Assembly (NCBI RefSeq): GCF_030643825.1
Contig: NZ_CP101717.1
Location: 62,001-126,000 of the forward strand
DNA: 64,000 bases
Direction: 5' to 3'
DNA from: Salinispirillum sp. LH 10-3-1
GTDB taxonomy: Bacteria > Pseudomonadota > Gammaproteobacteria > Pseudomonadales > Natronospirillaceae
Part shown: in pieces, positions 9,866 through 18,562 of the stretch
How the letters are laid out: every line of letters starts with the position of its first letter
Position numbering within the stretch: the first letter of the stretch is position 1
The notes under the pieces: generated by a model
What the model was told of the DNA's origin: nothing
Databases searched by the model: none
What the model saw: only the letters and a program-made list of their open reading frames with translations
Position numbers and translations under genes: made by a program

Positions 9866-10324
9866 ATGAATGAACTCAGTTTCTTGGTGTTCGATTTCGG
9901 CATCAAGCGCATGGGCGTTGCGGCCGGTCAGACGGTCACGGGTACTGCTCGGCCACTGGCTCCGATGGCGATGCAGAACGGCACACCGGACTGGGCGGCA
10001 ATCGAAGCACTATTGGCTGAATGGAAGCCCGCAGGCGTGATCGTCGGCTTGCCGCTCAATATGGATGGTACCGCTAGCGATATGACGCGGCGAGCGGATA
10101 AGTTTCGCAAACGCGTGCATGGCCGCTTCGCCATACCCGCCTTGGCATGGGATGAACGCCTAACGTCGGATGCTATTAAGCGCGTTGAACGCGCCCGTGG
10201 GGTTTCTGACTTTGGCAAGCACTCGGTGGATAGCCAAGCCGCTGCGCTGATATTTCAGTCGTGGTTTGAGAGTTTGGACAGTTTGGAGCATTGGCCGAAC
10301 CACACCATTGCCTTGCCAACGTAG
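9866..10324 (+). CDS. ruvX: Putative pre-16S rRNA nuclease / RuvX (YqgF family)
   Basis: This is a 152-residue YqgF-family RNase H-like protein; the family processes the 5' end of pre-16S rRNA and has been called a Holliday-junction resolvase. It has the family motifs FDFGIKRMGVA with the first catalytic Asp, VGLPLNMDGTASDMT, WDERLTS and the C-terminal VDSQAAALIFQ with the last catalytic Asp. It starts seven bases after the tonB-like stop. In many relatives yqgE sits immediately upstream; here that gene is missing between tonB and ruvX. Confidence 0.93.
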   Translation: MNELSFLVFDFGIKRMGVAAGQTVTGTARPLAPMAMQNGTPDWAAIEALLAEWKPAGVIVGLPLNMDGTASDMTRRADKFRKRVHGRFAIPALAWDERLTSDAIKRVERARGVSDFGKHSVDSQAAALIFQSWFESLDSLEHWPNHTIALPT

Positions 10325-10343
10325 GGCGCGCCCACTCAAAATG

Positions 10344-10392
10344 AAAAAGCACCCACCGCCTGAGTCGCCATTAAAGCTGACTCAATGGTGGG
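10344..10392 (-). terminator. Rho-independent terminator of the M23 peptidase operon
   Basis: On the minus strand, arms at 10352-10357 and 10387-10392 (CCCACC/GGTGGG) and inner arms at 10361-10366 and 10379-10384 pair, followed by a short U-run from A10344-10348. The hairpin begins inside the last codons of the peptidase gene, whose stop is at 10371. It also lies just downstream of ruvX and may block read-through from both sides. Confidence 0.65.
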
Positions 10393-11678
10393 CCGTGTTG
10401 GCCGGCCAGCATCACACCAATGCCATCGAGCTGCGCAATCTGCTCTTCAACCCGTTTTAAAAACTCTGGGTAGTCCTCGTCCGGTACCGACTGCGCCAGC
10501 GGTATATTGGCTGTCATGGGGTTCACTGGCCGCCCATTGACGTGTAACTCAAAGTGCAAATGTGGTCCAGTTGACCGGCCTGTGTTGCCACTTAACGCGA
10601 TGCGCTGCCCGCGCGTGACGGTCTGCCCGCGGTTCACCAACACACGGTCCAAATGCAGGTAACGGGTTTTGTATTGACCGCCGTGCTGTATTTCCACATA
10701 ACGCCCGGCAAAGGGATGGTTGCCGACCCGTGTCACCACACCGTCGCCGGTGGTCAGCACAGGGGTGCCAATGGGCATCGCGAAGTCGGTGCCGTTGTGG
10801 GGGGCAATGCGCCCCGTCACTGGGTGCACGCGGCGTGGGTTGAATGATGAGCTGATGCGATACTGGCGAGACATAGGCAGGCGCATAAAAGCGCGCGCTA
10901 GGCTTTGCCCTTCGCTGTCGTAATAGCGCCCGTCACTGAATAGAAATGCGCTGTGTTCTTGGTTGCGCCGCTGAATGCGAGCGCTTTCGATGCGCGTTTG
11001 TCCAGTGGGCTCCCCATCGACGTACTGCACACTGCGTACCACTTGGAAGCGATCACCGGCTTGAATTGAACGAGCGAAGTCCAGCCGGTCCTGAAAAATC
11101 GAGGTCACCGTCGCGGTCTCGGCAATCGACAAGCCGGCGCGCTGTGCCGAGAGATAGAAGATACCGGCGATTTCTCCGCTGACCAATTCATTGTGCCATT
11201 CACCGTCGGTGATCAATTCTTCGTATTCAAACAGGGTGTCGTTGACCCGCCGATAGAGAATGCGGTTCCCCGCGTGAATGAATAATTCCATTTCCTCTAA
11301 CGCCAGATTTTCGGGCGAAAAGCGCATCCACAGCGTTTGGCCGGGGCGAATGGTGTCCAACGCCAGTATGGCTTCATCGGCACCGAGAATTTGGTACATC
11401 ACCGTCTGGCCGAGGCCAAGTCGATCAAAGATCGTGCTCAGTGTATCGCCACTCTGCACGGTATAACGCATTTCGGTCGGCCCGGGCAGACCCAGCGGAG
11501 GCTGCAAAGACAGGGCTTCTGGGGCCAGAATCATGGCCAGCTGATCTTCCGGTGGTTGCGCCGTGCCATCAGCCGAGCTCGGTGTGAAGAACGCCGCGAC
11601 GGCAACCACGACGGCCAAAAAGAGAATGAGCACGAGATGTAGTCGAGGAACGGGGAGCGTATTTACTTTGGTCAACAT
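10371..11678 (-). CDS. MepM-like LysM/M23 murein endopeptidase
   Basis: This is a peptidoglycan hydrolase predicted to cut stem-peptide crosslinks in the periplasm. The 435-residue protein has an N-terminal signal-anchor (LHLVLILFLAVVVAVAAFF), an OapA/LysM-like domain (MRYTVQSGDTLSTIFDRLGL), a middle domain, and a C-terminal M23 (LytM) domain with metal ligands in PHNGTDFAMP and GPHLHFELHVNG. Length and layout match E. coli MepM. The start ATG at 11678 overlaps the stop of the upstream Fur-family gene (TAATG), so translation is probably coupled. A 27-base longer frame exists but would extend into that gene. Confidence 0.92.
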   Translation of the reverse strand: MLTKVNTLPVPRLHLVLILFLAVVVAVAAFFTPSSADGTAQPPEDQLAMILAPEALSLQPPLGLPGPTEMRYTVQSGDTLSTIFDRLGLGQTVMYQILGADEAILALDTIRPGQTLWMRFSPENLALEEMELFIHAGNRILYRRVNDTLFEYEELITDGEWHNELVSGEIAGIFYLSAQRAGLSIAETATVTSIFQDRLDFARSIQAGDRFQVVRSVQYVDGEPTGQTRIESARIQRRNQEHSAFLFSDGRYYDSEGQSLARAFMRLPMSRQYRISSSFNPRRVHPVTGRIAPHNGTDFAMPIGTPVLTTGDGVVTRVGNHPFAGRYVEIQHGGQYKTRYLHLDRVLVNRGQTVTRGQRIALSGNTGRSTGPHLHFELHVNGRPVNPMTANIPLAQSVPDEDYPEFLKRVEEQIAQLDGIGVMLAGQHGPPLSQL

Positions 11679-12115
11679 TACGCAGGCTCCGTACAGTCGG
11701 CACACACACCCTGGGTGGCGATGGCGGGATGCAGCGCCGTCATGCCCATGCTGTGCAGGCGTTGTTGAATGATTTCAAGGGCGCTTTGCAGTTGGGCGTC
11801 CGGTGAAAGCGCGGTGATCCGGTGGCAGCGATTGCATTCGAATTGCGCTAAAGCGGATGGCCGGTGCAGGCAGAACCGGCGGGCGCGACTGGTAGTGGCT
11901 AATGAAGCCACCAATCCTGAACTGACCAGGCGCTCCAAGACACGATAAATGGTAACGCGATCGGGTGTGTTGGCGCCGAGTTTCGCCGTCAAGCGGGATG
12001 TTAGCTCATCGTGCGACAACGAGCTGTTGGTGCGTTGTAACTCTGCCAGTACTGCCTGCGCAGCGGGGGTGGCGCGCAGGCCTTGTGCTTTTAATTGTTG
12101 GGCCCAATTGGTCAT
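11678..12115 (-). CDS. Fur-family metalloregulator, probably Zur-like
   Basis: A 145-residue Fur-superfamily repressor with an N-terminal winged helix (LKAQGLRATPAAQAVLAE, DRVTIYRVLERLVSSGLV) and a C-terminal metal domain with CNRC near residue 96 and a terminal CADC, the two pairs of the structural zinc site. The usual His-rich HHHH stretch of iron Fur is absent and the helix-tail pattern resembles Zur; the subfamily is inferred, not certain. It overlaps and probably co-regulates an M23 endopeptidase. Zur control of an M23 endopeptidase is known for ShyB in Vibrio cholerae. No znuABC genes are in the window. Confidence 0.82.
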   Translation of the reverse strand: MTNWAQQLKAQGLRATPAAQAVLAELQRTNSSLSHDELTSRLTAKLGANTPDRVTIYRVLERLVSSGLVASLATTSRARRFCLHRPSALAQFECNRCHRITALSPDAQLQSALEIIQQRLHSMGMTALHPAIATQGVCADCTEPA

Positions 12116-12183
12116 GAACTCACGTCCCTGTTTATTCTGTTTAGCTATCTATGTGGCGGTTTTTAGCATAGGAAATGTGCTAA

Positions 12184-12201
12184 TGCAATTATGTTGCAAT
12201 T
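12184..12201. promoter_or_regulatory. Direct heptamer repeat upstream of the Fur-family gene
   Basis: TGCAATT occurs at 12184-12190 and again at 12195-12201, eleven bases apart, which is one helical turn, in an AT-rich stretch between hemW and the Fur-family gene. This could be an operator for the regulator itself. It is not a recognisable palindromic Zur or Fur box, so the assignment is weak. Confidence 0.25.
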
Positions 12202-12235
12202 GTAAAGGCCTGCGCTAAAAAACTACGGTGTCCGG

Positions 12236-13378
12236 TTAGGTGGTTAAAAAAGCCCCGGCCACATCGTTATAGAACCACCAGCCGCGGTCGCTTAGGGCGT
12301 GGCGATCCGGCTGCATTAGGCCCTTACGGACAAGTTCACTGTGCATGGGTTCGAGGATTTGCTGACTCAGGCCTGTGCGGGACGAAAACAGCGCATGGTC
12401 GGTACCTTGCTTTAAGCGCAGCGCATTCAGCATGTATTCGAAAGGCAGATCACTGCGCTCGATTAATTGAGCTTTACGGCCAAAGTCTATGGCAGACAGG
12501 TAGTGTTCGGGCATGCGTGTGCGTTGGGTACGCCAGATACCATCTGGTCCGGTGATCTTGCCGTGCGCGCCTGCGCCAACGCCCAGATAGTCGCCAAAGG
12601 TCCAGTAGGTTTGGTTGTGCCGGCAGTCGTGGCCCGACTTGGCGTAGGCAGAAATTTCATACTGCACATAGCCGTGTTCAGCCAATACAGCCTGGCCCTC
12701 TATTTCAATTTCGGTCAGTGCGTCTTCGCTGGGCAGGGTCGGCTGTTGGCGGTAGAACACCGTATTGGGCTCGATGGTTAATTGGTACCAAGAGAGATGC
12801 CCAGGATCGAGTGCCAAAGCTTTGTGCAGGTCATCCAACGCGCCCGCCGGGGTTTGCTCGGGTAGGCCGTGCATCAGGTCGATGTTGATGCGCTGTACGT
12901 TGAGTTGCTGCAGTAAATCCCAGGCGCGATACACATCGTCGCCGTTATGAATACGTCCCAGCGCCGTTAACGCGTGATCGTTGAACGATTGTACGCCAAG
13001 TGAGAAGCGGTTTACGCCAGCGGTCACGTAGTCGGCAAAATACTGGCGCTCGACGGTGCCAGGGTTGGCTTCTAGGGTAATTTCGGCGTCGTCTTCTAGC
13101 TGGCCGCTGGCGCGCAATGCATCCAGAAAACGCGCTAATTCTCGGCCACTGATCAAGCTGGGTGTGCCGCCGCCAAAAAATACGCTGCTGATACGGCGTT
13201 CGGGTACGCGAGCCAGTTCAGCACTCAGGTCTCCGATCAGCTGGCTGACATAGGCGCTTTCAGGCAACTCACCGCTATGGGTGTGCGAGTTGAAGTCGCA
13301 GTAGGGGCATTTGCGCACGCACCACGGAAAATGCGCGTAAAGCGCCAGTGGAATGCTGGCTGGATTCAGCGGGCTCAT
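12236..13378 (-). CDS. hemW: HemW-like radical SAM heme chaperone
   Basis: A 380-residue radical SAM protein with [11 protein letters not shown] near residue 20, the CxxxCxxC cluster motif, followed by the SAM-binding [12 protein letters not shown] and the family [15 protein letters not shown] segment. Proteins of this type were long annotated as oxygen-independent coproporphyrinogen oxidase but act as heme chaperones (HemW). The cysteine arrangement and short C-terminal HemN domain fit HemW better than HemN. Its ATG overlaps the rdgB stop (ATGA). It is the last member of the metX-metW-DUF4426-rdgB-hemW chain. Confidence 0.9.
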   Translation of the reverse strand: MSPLNPASIPLALYAHFPWCVRKCPYCDFNSHTHSGELPESAYVSQLIGDLSAELARVPERRISSVFFGGGTPSLISGRELARFLDALRASGQLEDDAEITLEANPGTVERQYFADYVTAGVNRFSLGVQSFNDHALTALGRIHNGDDVYRAWDLLQQLNVQRINIDLMHGLPEQTPAGALDDLHKALALDPGHLSWYQLTIEPNTVFYRQQPTLPSEDALTEIEIEGQAVLAEHGYVQYEISAYAKSGHDCRHNQTYWTFGDYLGVGAGAHGKITGPDGIWRTQRTRMPEHYLSAIDFGRKAQLIERSDLPFEYMLNALRLKQGTDHALFSSRTGLSQQILEPMHSELVRKGLMQPDRHALSDRGWWFYNDVAGAFLTT

Positions 13379-13986
13379 GCTGGAGACGAAAGCCAATCCG
13401 ACAACGCCGCGCGGAACAACGCACTGGCTTGGCCACGGTGGCTGAGTCGATTCTTGATATCTTGGGGTAACTCGGCGGCGCTGCAGTGATGTTCTGGGAC
13501 ATAAAAGATGGGATCGTAGCCAAACCCGCCGTCACCCTGTGGAACCGCTAGAATACGGCCTTCCCATGTGCCTTGGCAGATCAATGGCCGAGGGTCGTCA
13601 CCGTGGCGCAGTAGCGCCAGTACACAGACAAAGCGCGCGGTGCGCTGTGCTTCTGGTACACCTTCTAACTCCGTGAGCACCTTGGCGATATGACCAGCAT
13701 TATCACCATGAGTGCCACTGTAACGCGCAGAATAGATGCCGGGCGCGCCGTTGAGGAAGTCGACTTCTAAGCCGGAGTCATCGGCTAAGGCGGGCAAGCC
13801 GGTGATTCGTGCGGCGTGGCGCGCTTTCAAAATGGCGTTTTCGATGAAGGTCAAGCCGGTTTCCTCGGCATCACTGACGCGAAAATCGCTCTGTGGTTTT
13901 ACTTCAATTTGCAGGTCCTGCAGCAGACCTTGGAACTCGCTTAATTTACCCGCGTTGCCACTGGCTAATACCAATTGGTTGCTCAT
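13375..13986 (-). CDS. rdgB: dITP/XTP pyrophosphatase (RdgB/HAM1 family)
   Basis: RdgB hydrolyses non-canonical purine nucleotides such as dITP and XTP to monophosphates and so cleans the nucleotide pool. The 203-residue protein shows the family nucleotide site [13 protein letters not shown] at the N-terminus, the catalytic [18 protein letters not shown] and IYSARYSG, then [13 protein letters not shown] and SHRGQA at the C-terminus. It overlaps the DUF4426 gene by an ATGA junction upstream and hemW downstream. Confidence 0.96.
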   Translation of the reverse strand: MSNQLVLASGNAGKLSEFQGLLQDLQIEVKPQSDFRVSDAEETGLTFIENAILKARHAARITGLPALADDSGLEVDFLNGAPGIYSARYSGTHGDNAGHIAKVLTELEGVPEAQRTARFVCVLALLRHGDDPRPLICQGTWEGRILAVPQGDGGFGYDPIFYVPEHHCSAAELPQDIKNRLSHRGQASALFRAALSDWLSSPA

Positions 13987-14450
13987 GGTCGATCCTCACG
14001 GTAGACGGCTTGGCTGAAACGTAGGGCGTAGCTACGGCTATCGCCTTCCGGTTGGAAATTGAGCTGGAAGCGCAGAGTTTCACGGTGCGAGAAGCGAAAC
14101 ACCGCGATGTGGTAAATAGCTTGCCCTTCGGTAATGGTGCGGAATTCCAACGAAATGGGCTGGCCGACGAGGTTGAGAGATTGTCCACTCAGCGTCGCCG
14201 GGTGGGGCATGGCGGGTGTTTCGCGGCCATCCAATATAGAGATATTGATAAAGGCCATGTTGTTCGAGCGGGTAATGCCATTACGCGCGGCAATTTCAGG
14301 TTGTAGGGCGGTGGTGGGCAGCACGATGTAATGTGCCTCCCAAGGGCCGTGCACCTGACGTTGGCCGCTTTGGGCCAGTGCGCCGGACGACAAGCACGTC
14401 AGCAGTAGCGCCATGGTGCAGAGCGCATTACGAGTGGAAATAAACATCAT
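13983..14450 (-). CDS. Exported DUF4426 family protein
   Basis: A 155-residue protein with a cleavable signal peptide ([20 protein letters not shown], cleavage probably after ALA). The mature part is beta-rich: [20 protein letters not shown] is the conserved core of a family found between metW and rdgB in Pseudomonas and relatives. The function is unknown. It is embedded in the overlapping metX-metW-rdgB-hemW chain and shares bases with the metW stop and the rdgB start. Two tandem ATGs (14450 and 14447) are possible starts. Confidence 0.82.
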   Translation of the reverse strand: MMFISTRNALCTMALLLTCLSSGALAQSGQRQVHGPWEAHYIVLPTTALQPEIAARNGITRSNNMAFINISILDGRETPAMPHPATLSGQSLNLVGQPISLEFRTITEGQAIYHIAVFRFSHRETLRFQLNFQPEGDSRSYALRFSQAVYREDRP

Positions 14451-15043
14451 GCGTTGTTCTCAATGTGGTAAATGGCCACCTCACCAAGGAAGTTGGGCAT
14501 TAGGTTAATCAGTTTGCGCGACCGATGTTGGCTATCGACTACAGTACGCTGTTTTATGCGCACGTTCTGCTCGCGACACAGGTCTTCAAAGTCGCGCAGG
14601 GTGCACATATGAATATTGGGTGTGTCATACCAGCCATAGGGTAGGAGTTTAGACATCGGCATGCGACCTAAGAAGGTTAAATAACGTCGCGCGTTCCAAA
14701 AACCAAAATTCGGAATAGTGACTATGGCTTCGCGACCAATACGAAGCATTTCAGCAAGAGTACGGTGAGGAGCTTTCATCTGTTGTAAGGACTGCGACAT
14801 GACAACAATATCAAAGCTGTGGTCCAGGAAATTGCCCAAGCCGGTATCTAGGTCTTTTTGTACAACGGGTACTCCTTGTTTGATACAGTCTAGTATTCGG
14901 TCTGTTTCAATTTCCACGCCTAAGCCGACAGTTCCGTGATGGTCACGCAAATGGGCCAGCAGTTCACCACTGCCACACCCTAAGTCTAGAACGCGAGCAC
15001 CCTTCGGAATAGTCTCGGCAATCAGCTCTAAATCAATGCGCAC
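14447..15043 (-). CDS. metW: Methionine biosynthesis protein MetW (SAM-dependent methyltransferase-like)
   Basis: MetW pairs with MetX in homoserine acyltransfer-based methionine synthesis. The 198-residue protein has [17 protein letters not shown], the SAM-binding Rossmann motif, and the family pattern [20 protein letters not shown] and [21 protein letters not shown] chose the GTG at 15043 ([15 protein letters not shown]), which matches the usual MetW N-terminus and has GGGAG seven bases upstream; longer ATG or TTG starts extend further into metX. It overlaps the end of metX, consistent with translational coupling. Confidence 0.93.
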   Translation of the reverse strand: MRIDLELIAETIPKGARVLDLGCGSGELLAHLRDHHGTVGLGVEIETDRILDCIKQGVPVVQKDLDTGLGNFLDHSFDIVVMSQSLQQMKAPHRTLAEMLRIGREAIVTIPNFGFWNARRYLTFLGRMPMSKLLPYGWYDTPNIHMCTLRDFEDLCREQNVRIKQRTVVDSQHRSRKLINLMPNFLGEVAIYHIENNA

Positions 15044-16196
15044 CGCGGTTCTCCCGTTGAACATCATCAAAATTACGCGCTAAAAAAGCAGTTAATGCAT
15101 TCACATAGGGCTTGATAGGGAAAAGAAAAGCATCATGCCCTTGCGGCGCGTCGACTTCGAGGTAAGTCACTTCTTTTTTCGAATGAATCAAGGCATTCAC
15201 AATTTCTTCGCTGCGCGCCGGGGCAAAACGCCAGTCGGTGGAAAATGAAATCACCAGAAAACGGGCCGTGGCTTGTGCTAGACAACGCGCCAGGTCGCCA
15301 TCGTGATCGGCCGCAGGATCAAAATAATCCAAGGCTTTGGTCATTAACAAGTAGGTATTAGCGTCGAAGTTCGCCGAAAACTGCTCACCTTGGTAGCGCA
15401 AGTAGCTTTCTACTTGAAAGTCCACATCGTAGTCAAAGCTCAGGGTGCCTTTGCGCAGGTCGCGGCCGAACTTATCACGCATGCTTTCGTCGGATAGATA
15501 CGTAATGTGGCCCAGCATCCGCGCCAGTGACAACCCTTGCTTGGGGTAGGCGTTGTGTTCGATGTAGCGCCCTTCGTGGAAGTCTGGATCGTTGATGATG
15601 GCTTGGCGTGCCACCTCGTTAAAGCCGATGTTCTGAGCCGTGAGCTTGGGGGCCGAGGCGATGATGGCACAGGCGCGCACGCGCTCGGGGTAGTCGATGG
15701 ACCAACGCAGTGCTTGCATGCCGCCCAAGCTACCGCCCACAACGGCCAGCCACGACGAAATACCCAAGGCATCAGCCAGCCGAGCTTGGCTTTTCACCCA
15801 ATCGCGCACCGCGAAGACCGGGAAATCCGGCCCCCAGATCTTGCCGGTGGCCGGGTTGATGCTGGTGGGGCCAGTGCTACCGTGACAACCGCCTAGGTTA
15901 TTCAGGCTGAGCACAAAATAGCGGTCGGTATCGATGGCTTTGCCGGGGCCGATACAATCGTTCCACCAGCCGGGCTTGGTGTCTTCGGCGCTGTGGTAGC
16001 CTGCCGCGTGGTGATGCCCGCTCAGGGCATGACAGATCAAGATGGCGTTCGACTTGTCGGCATTCAGGGTGCCGTAGGTTTCGTACACCAGCTCGTACTG
16101 CTCCAGTACACGTCCACTGCGCAAAGGCAACGGCTCATCAAATGTCATGCGTTGTGGGGTCACAATGCCCACACTGTTCGCCAGTTTCTCGTTCAA
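15033..16196 (-). CDS. metX: Homoserine O-acyltransferase (MetX; succinyl- or acetyl-transferase)
   Basis: MetX activates homoserine by acylation, the first committed step of methionine synthesis. The 387-residue alpha/beta hydrolase has the nucleophile elbow [15 protein letters not shown], the catalytic His in [12 protein letters not shown], and the conserved [18 protein letters not shown] loop. Whether succinyl- or acetyl-CoA is used cannot be read with certainty. The first in-frame start is a TTG at 16196, and the conserved N-terminal SVGIVTPQ block lies right behind it, so an unusual TTG start seems real. metW follows in overlap. Confidence 0.93.
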   Translation of the reverse strand: MNEKLANSVGIVTPQRMTFDEPLPLRSGRVLEQYELVYETYGTLNADKSNAILICHALSGHHHAAGYHSAEDTKPGWWNDCIGPGKAIDTDRYFVLSLNNLGGCHGSTGPTSINPATGKIWGPDFPVFAVRDWVKSQARLADALGISSWLAVVGGSLGGMQALRWSIDYPERVRACAIIASAPKLTAQNIGFNEVARQAIINDPDFHEGRYIEHNAYPKQGLSLARMLGHITYLSDESMRDKFGRDLRKGTLSFDYDVDFQVESYLRYQGEQFSANFDANTYLLMTKALDYFDPAADHDGDLARCLAQATARFLVISFSTDWRFAPARSEEIVNALIHSKKEVTYLEVDAPQGHDAFLFPIKPYVNALTAFLARNFDDVQRENRGAH

Positions 16197-16297
16197 TGTC
16201 GTTCCGTCAAATAGTGGCTATAAAGAGAGGAAACCCGGCTGGGCCTGTCACCCAGCCGACTCGTGGGTCGCGAAAAATAAGGTAGCCTTAGCCTCGC

Positions 16298-16885
16298 TTA
16301 CAGCCCAACGAACAATATACGAATGTTGCCAATGGTGCTGGCGGCCACGCCAACCAACATCATCTTCACAATGTACAGCACCATAAAGGCCAAGATATAA
16401 CTCAGATCAAGTACCCCTACTTGCAGGTTCAGCTTGCGGAAGGGGGCCACAAAGGGCTCAATCATCTGTGCTAAAAAGCCTAAAAGCGGGTTAGGTTGAC
16501 CGCCCGCGAGCCAGCTGCCGATGGCGACAATGATCATCGACCAGCGCAGCACTTCGAGAATCAATCCCAAGGTGGCAAAGAGTGCGCCAACCAACAACGG
16601 ACCTAAAAAGTCTGTTGGGTTGTTGTTGTACACCAGCCCCATCAACAAAGCCGCGAGAATGGCTTGCGCGGCCCAAATCACCACCAGTCCGGAAATATCG
16701 AACCCTGCCACGCCGGGCACGACACGACGTAATGGCCCCATGAACGGCTGCGAAATGCGAATGGTGGTATCGGCAATCGGGTTGCGCGGGTCGGGCCGCC
16801 CAAACTGCGCCAGAAAACGCGCCGATGTGGCGATCAAGACAATGGCAAATGCCGTCTTCAGAACCAGTACTAAAATCTCAGCCAT
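16298..16885 (-). CDS. yggT: YggT family integral membrane protein
   Basis: A 195-residue membrane protein made of two copies of the YggT unit. The conserved pattern PNPLLGFLAQMIEPFVAPFR in the second half is mirrored by ISQPFMGPLRRVVPGVAGFD in the first. I see about four to five hydrophobic segments. The family is linked by genomic context to proC and yggS, and here it follows proC by nine bases. Homologues have been tied to osmotic tolerance or cell-envelope function, but the molecular role is unknown. Confidence 0.9.
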   Translation of the reverse strand: MAEILVLVLKTAFAIVLIATSARFLAQFGRPDPRNPIADTTIRISQPFMGPLRRVVPGVAGFDISGLVVIWAAQAILAALLMGLVYNNNPTDFLGPLLVGALFATLGLILEVLRWSMIIVAIGSWLAGGQPNPLLGFLAQMIEPFVAPFRKLNLQVGVLDLSYILAFMVLYIVKMMLVGVAASTIGNIRILFVGL

Positions 16886-16894
16886 GAAACGCTC

Positions 16895-17731
16895 CTAGGT
16901 GTCTTTAACTGCCAGCTCGCGAGCCAGCTCTTCACTGCGGCCAAAACAGGCCTGTACCGCATGTTCGACGATAGTATCCAAGCCTTCACGATCAAAGGTC
17001 ATGATGGCCTGCTCAGTGGTGCCTTTGGGTGAACATACCTTCTGCCGCAGCAGCGCCGGGCTGTCCTCAGTTTCCGTCATCATACGCGCCGCGCCCAGCG
17101 CCGTACAGGTGGCGAGCTCATGCGCCTGCTGTTCGCTCAGCCCACGCGCTTGACCGGCCTTCATCAAGGCTTCCACAAAGCGATAAAAATACGCCGGGCC
17201 GCTGCCAGAAATCGCCGTGACCGTATGCATGTCTTCTTCGCGATCAACCCAGACGGTGCCGCCGACGGCCTTAAACATACGGGTCGTGAGTGCTTTCTGT
17301 TCCTCGGTCGTGCGCGCATTGGCGTACAGGCCGCTCATGCCGGCGCCGACCAGCGACGGCGTATTGGGCATACAGCGCACGACGGCGAGGTTGCCGCCCA
17401 GCCAATCCTCTAGGTCTTCGGCGCGGATTCCAGCCGCGACCGACACGACCAAAGGCTGACGGGCTTGTAGGTCGGCTTTCAGCGAGCGGCAAGTGGCTTG
17501 CATCATCTGCGGTTTGACCGCCAATACCACGACATCGGCTTGCGCGATGGCCGCAGCGTTGTCGGTGTGCACGTCAATGCCATAGGCCGCAGAGGCGCGC
17601 TGAGCGCTGTCTGCCGAGCGGGTGGTGCCGAAAACTTCGTGGCGCGAAAAGCCATTTTTTATCATGCCTGCGGCAATGGCGCCGGCCATGTTGCCTACAC
17701 CAATAAAGGCGATACGGGGAGAATGGTTCAT
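16895..17731 (-). CDS. proC: Pyrroline-5-carboxylate reductase
   Basis: ProC reduces pyrroline-5-carboxylate to proline with NAD(P)H. The 278-residue protein starts with the dinucleotide fold FIGVGNMAGAIAAGMI, continues with VVLAVKPQMM and the family MPNTPSLVGAGMSGLYA, and ends with the signature region ISGSGPAYFYRFVEALMKAG and KVCSPKGTTEQAI. Its start overlaps the end of yggS by four bases, so yggS, proC and yggT form one transcription unit. Confidence 0.96.
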   Translation of the reverse strand: MNHSPRIAFIGVGNMAGAIAAGMIKNGFSRHEVFGTTRSADSAQRASAAYGIDVHTDNAAAIAQADVVVLAVKPQMMQATCRSLKADLQARQPLVVSVAAGIRAEDLEDWLGGNLAVVRCMPNTPSLVGAGMSGLYANARTTEEQKALTTRMFKAVGGTVWVDREEDMHTVTAISGSGPAYFYRFVEALMKAGQARGLSEQQAHELATCTALGAARMMTETEDSPALLRQKVCSPKGTTEQAIMTFDREGLDTIVEHAVQACFGRSEELARELAVKDT

Positions 17732-18471
17732 TGGGTCCCTTCTGCTTTGTTTGAATTGTCCGCCGATGCTTTGCCAGTCGACAGTTTGGCGGCTCGGTGA
17801 CCGAAAATGCCCCGGCCGATACGAACGCAGGTACTACCATGTTGTACGGCTAACTCAAGGTCGTCACTCATGCCCATCGACAGGGTATCCACTGCCGGAT
17901 AGAGCGTCTGCAGCCGTTCCAGCCAAGCTTGCATGCGTTGAAACTGTTGGGCTAGCGTGGCGGCGTCGAGGTCGAGCGCCGGAATGGTCATCAGGCCACG
18001 CAACTCTAGCCGTGGTAACGCCTGTACAGCCTCAGCCAAATCTAGAATTTCATCTTCGCGGACACCCGCTTTATCAGGGTCGGCACTGATATTGACCTGC
18101 AAACACACCTTCAGAGGTGGCAAGTCGTCCGGCCGTTGGTCATTCAAGCGTTGAGCGATCTTCAAGCGATCTATGGTATGCACCCAGTCAAAATGCGTCG
18201 CCACGGGACGCGTTTTGTTCGACTGCAAAGGCCCAATAAAATGCCAGGTTGCCGCGAGGTTCGGCAGCGATTGTATCTTCTCAATACCCTCCTGTACGTA
18301 GTTTTCACCAAATTCACGCGCACCGGCCTGCCAAGCCTCTTCCACGTCGTGGGCAGGAAACGTCTTGCTGACCGCCAAGACGCGTACATTTTCTGGTGAT
18401 CGCCCGTATTGTTTCGCCACAGTGTCGACTTTTTCACGGACTGAACGCCAGCGCTCTGTTATGTTAGCCAT
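17728..18471 (-). CDS. yggS: YggS/PipY family pyridoxal-phosphate homeostasis protein
   Basis: A 247-residue PLP-binding protein of the YggS/PROSC/PipY family, which maintains vitamin B6 and amino-acid balance. The PLP lysine is in RVLAVSKTFPAHDVEEAW (about residue 36). Other family marks are FGENYVQEG, WHFIGPLQSNKTR and LSMGMSDDLELAVQHGSTCV with the phosphate-binding VRIGRGIFG. It heads the yggS-proC-yggT operon, divergent from pilT across 91 bases. Confidence 0.95.
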   Translation of the reverse strand: MANITERWRSVREKVDTVAKQYGRSPENVRVLAVSKTFPAHDVEEAWQAGAREFGENYVQEGIEKIQSLPNLAATWHFIGPLQSNKTRPVATHFDWVHTIDRLKIAQRLNDQRPDDLPPLKVCLQVNISADPDKAGVREDEILDLAEAVQALPRLELRGLMTIPALDLDAATLAQQFQRMQAWLERLQTLYPAVDTLSMGMSDDLELAVQHGSTCVRIGRGIFGHRAAKLSTGKASADNSNKAEGTQ

Positions 18472-18562
18472 AGTTGCTGTCTGCTACCTACTCGAAGAGC
18501 TCTGAATCCAGTATTCTAGCCTTCTCAAGTCGTCGGCAAAACCATTCATCCAGAGGATTAGC

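Noticed and set aside
12116-12235. Palindromic Zur box upstream of the Fur-family gene
   Set aside because: Only a direct heptamer repeat is present; I could not build a palindrome resembling the known AT-rich Zur consensus.
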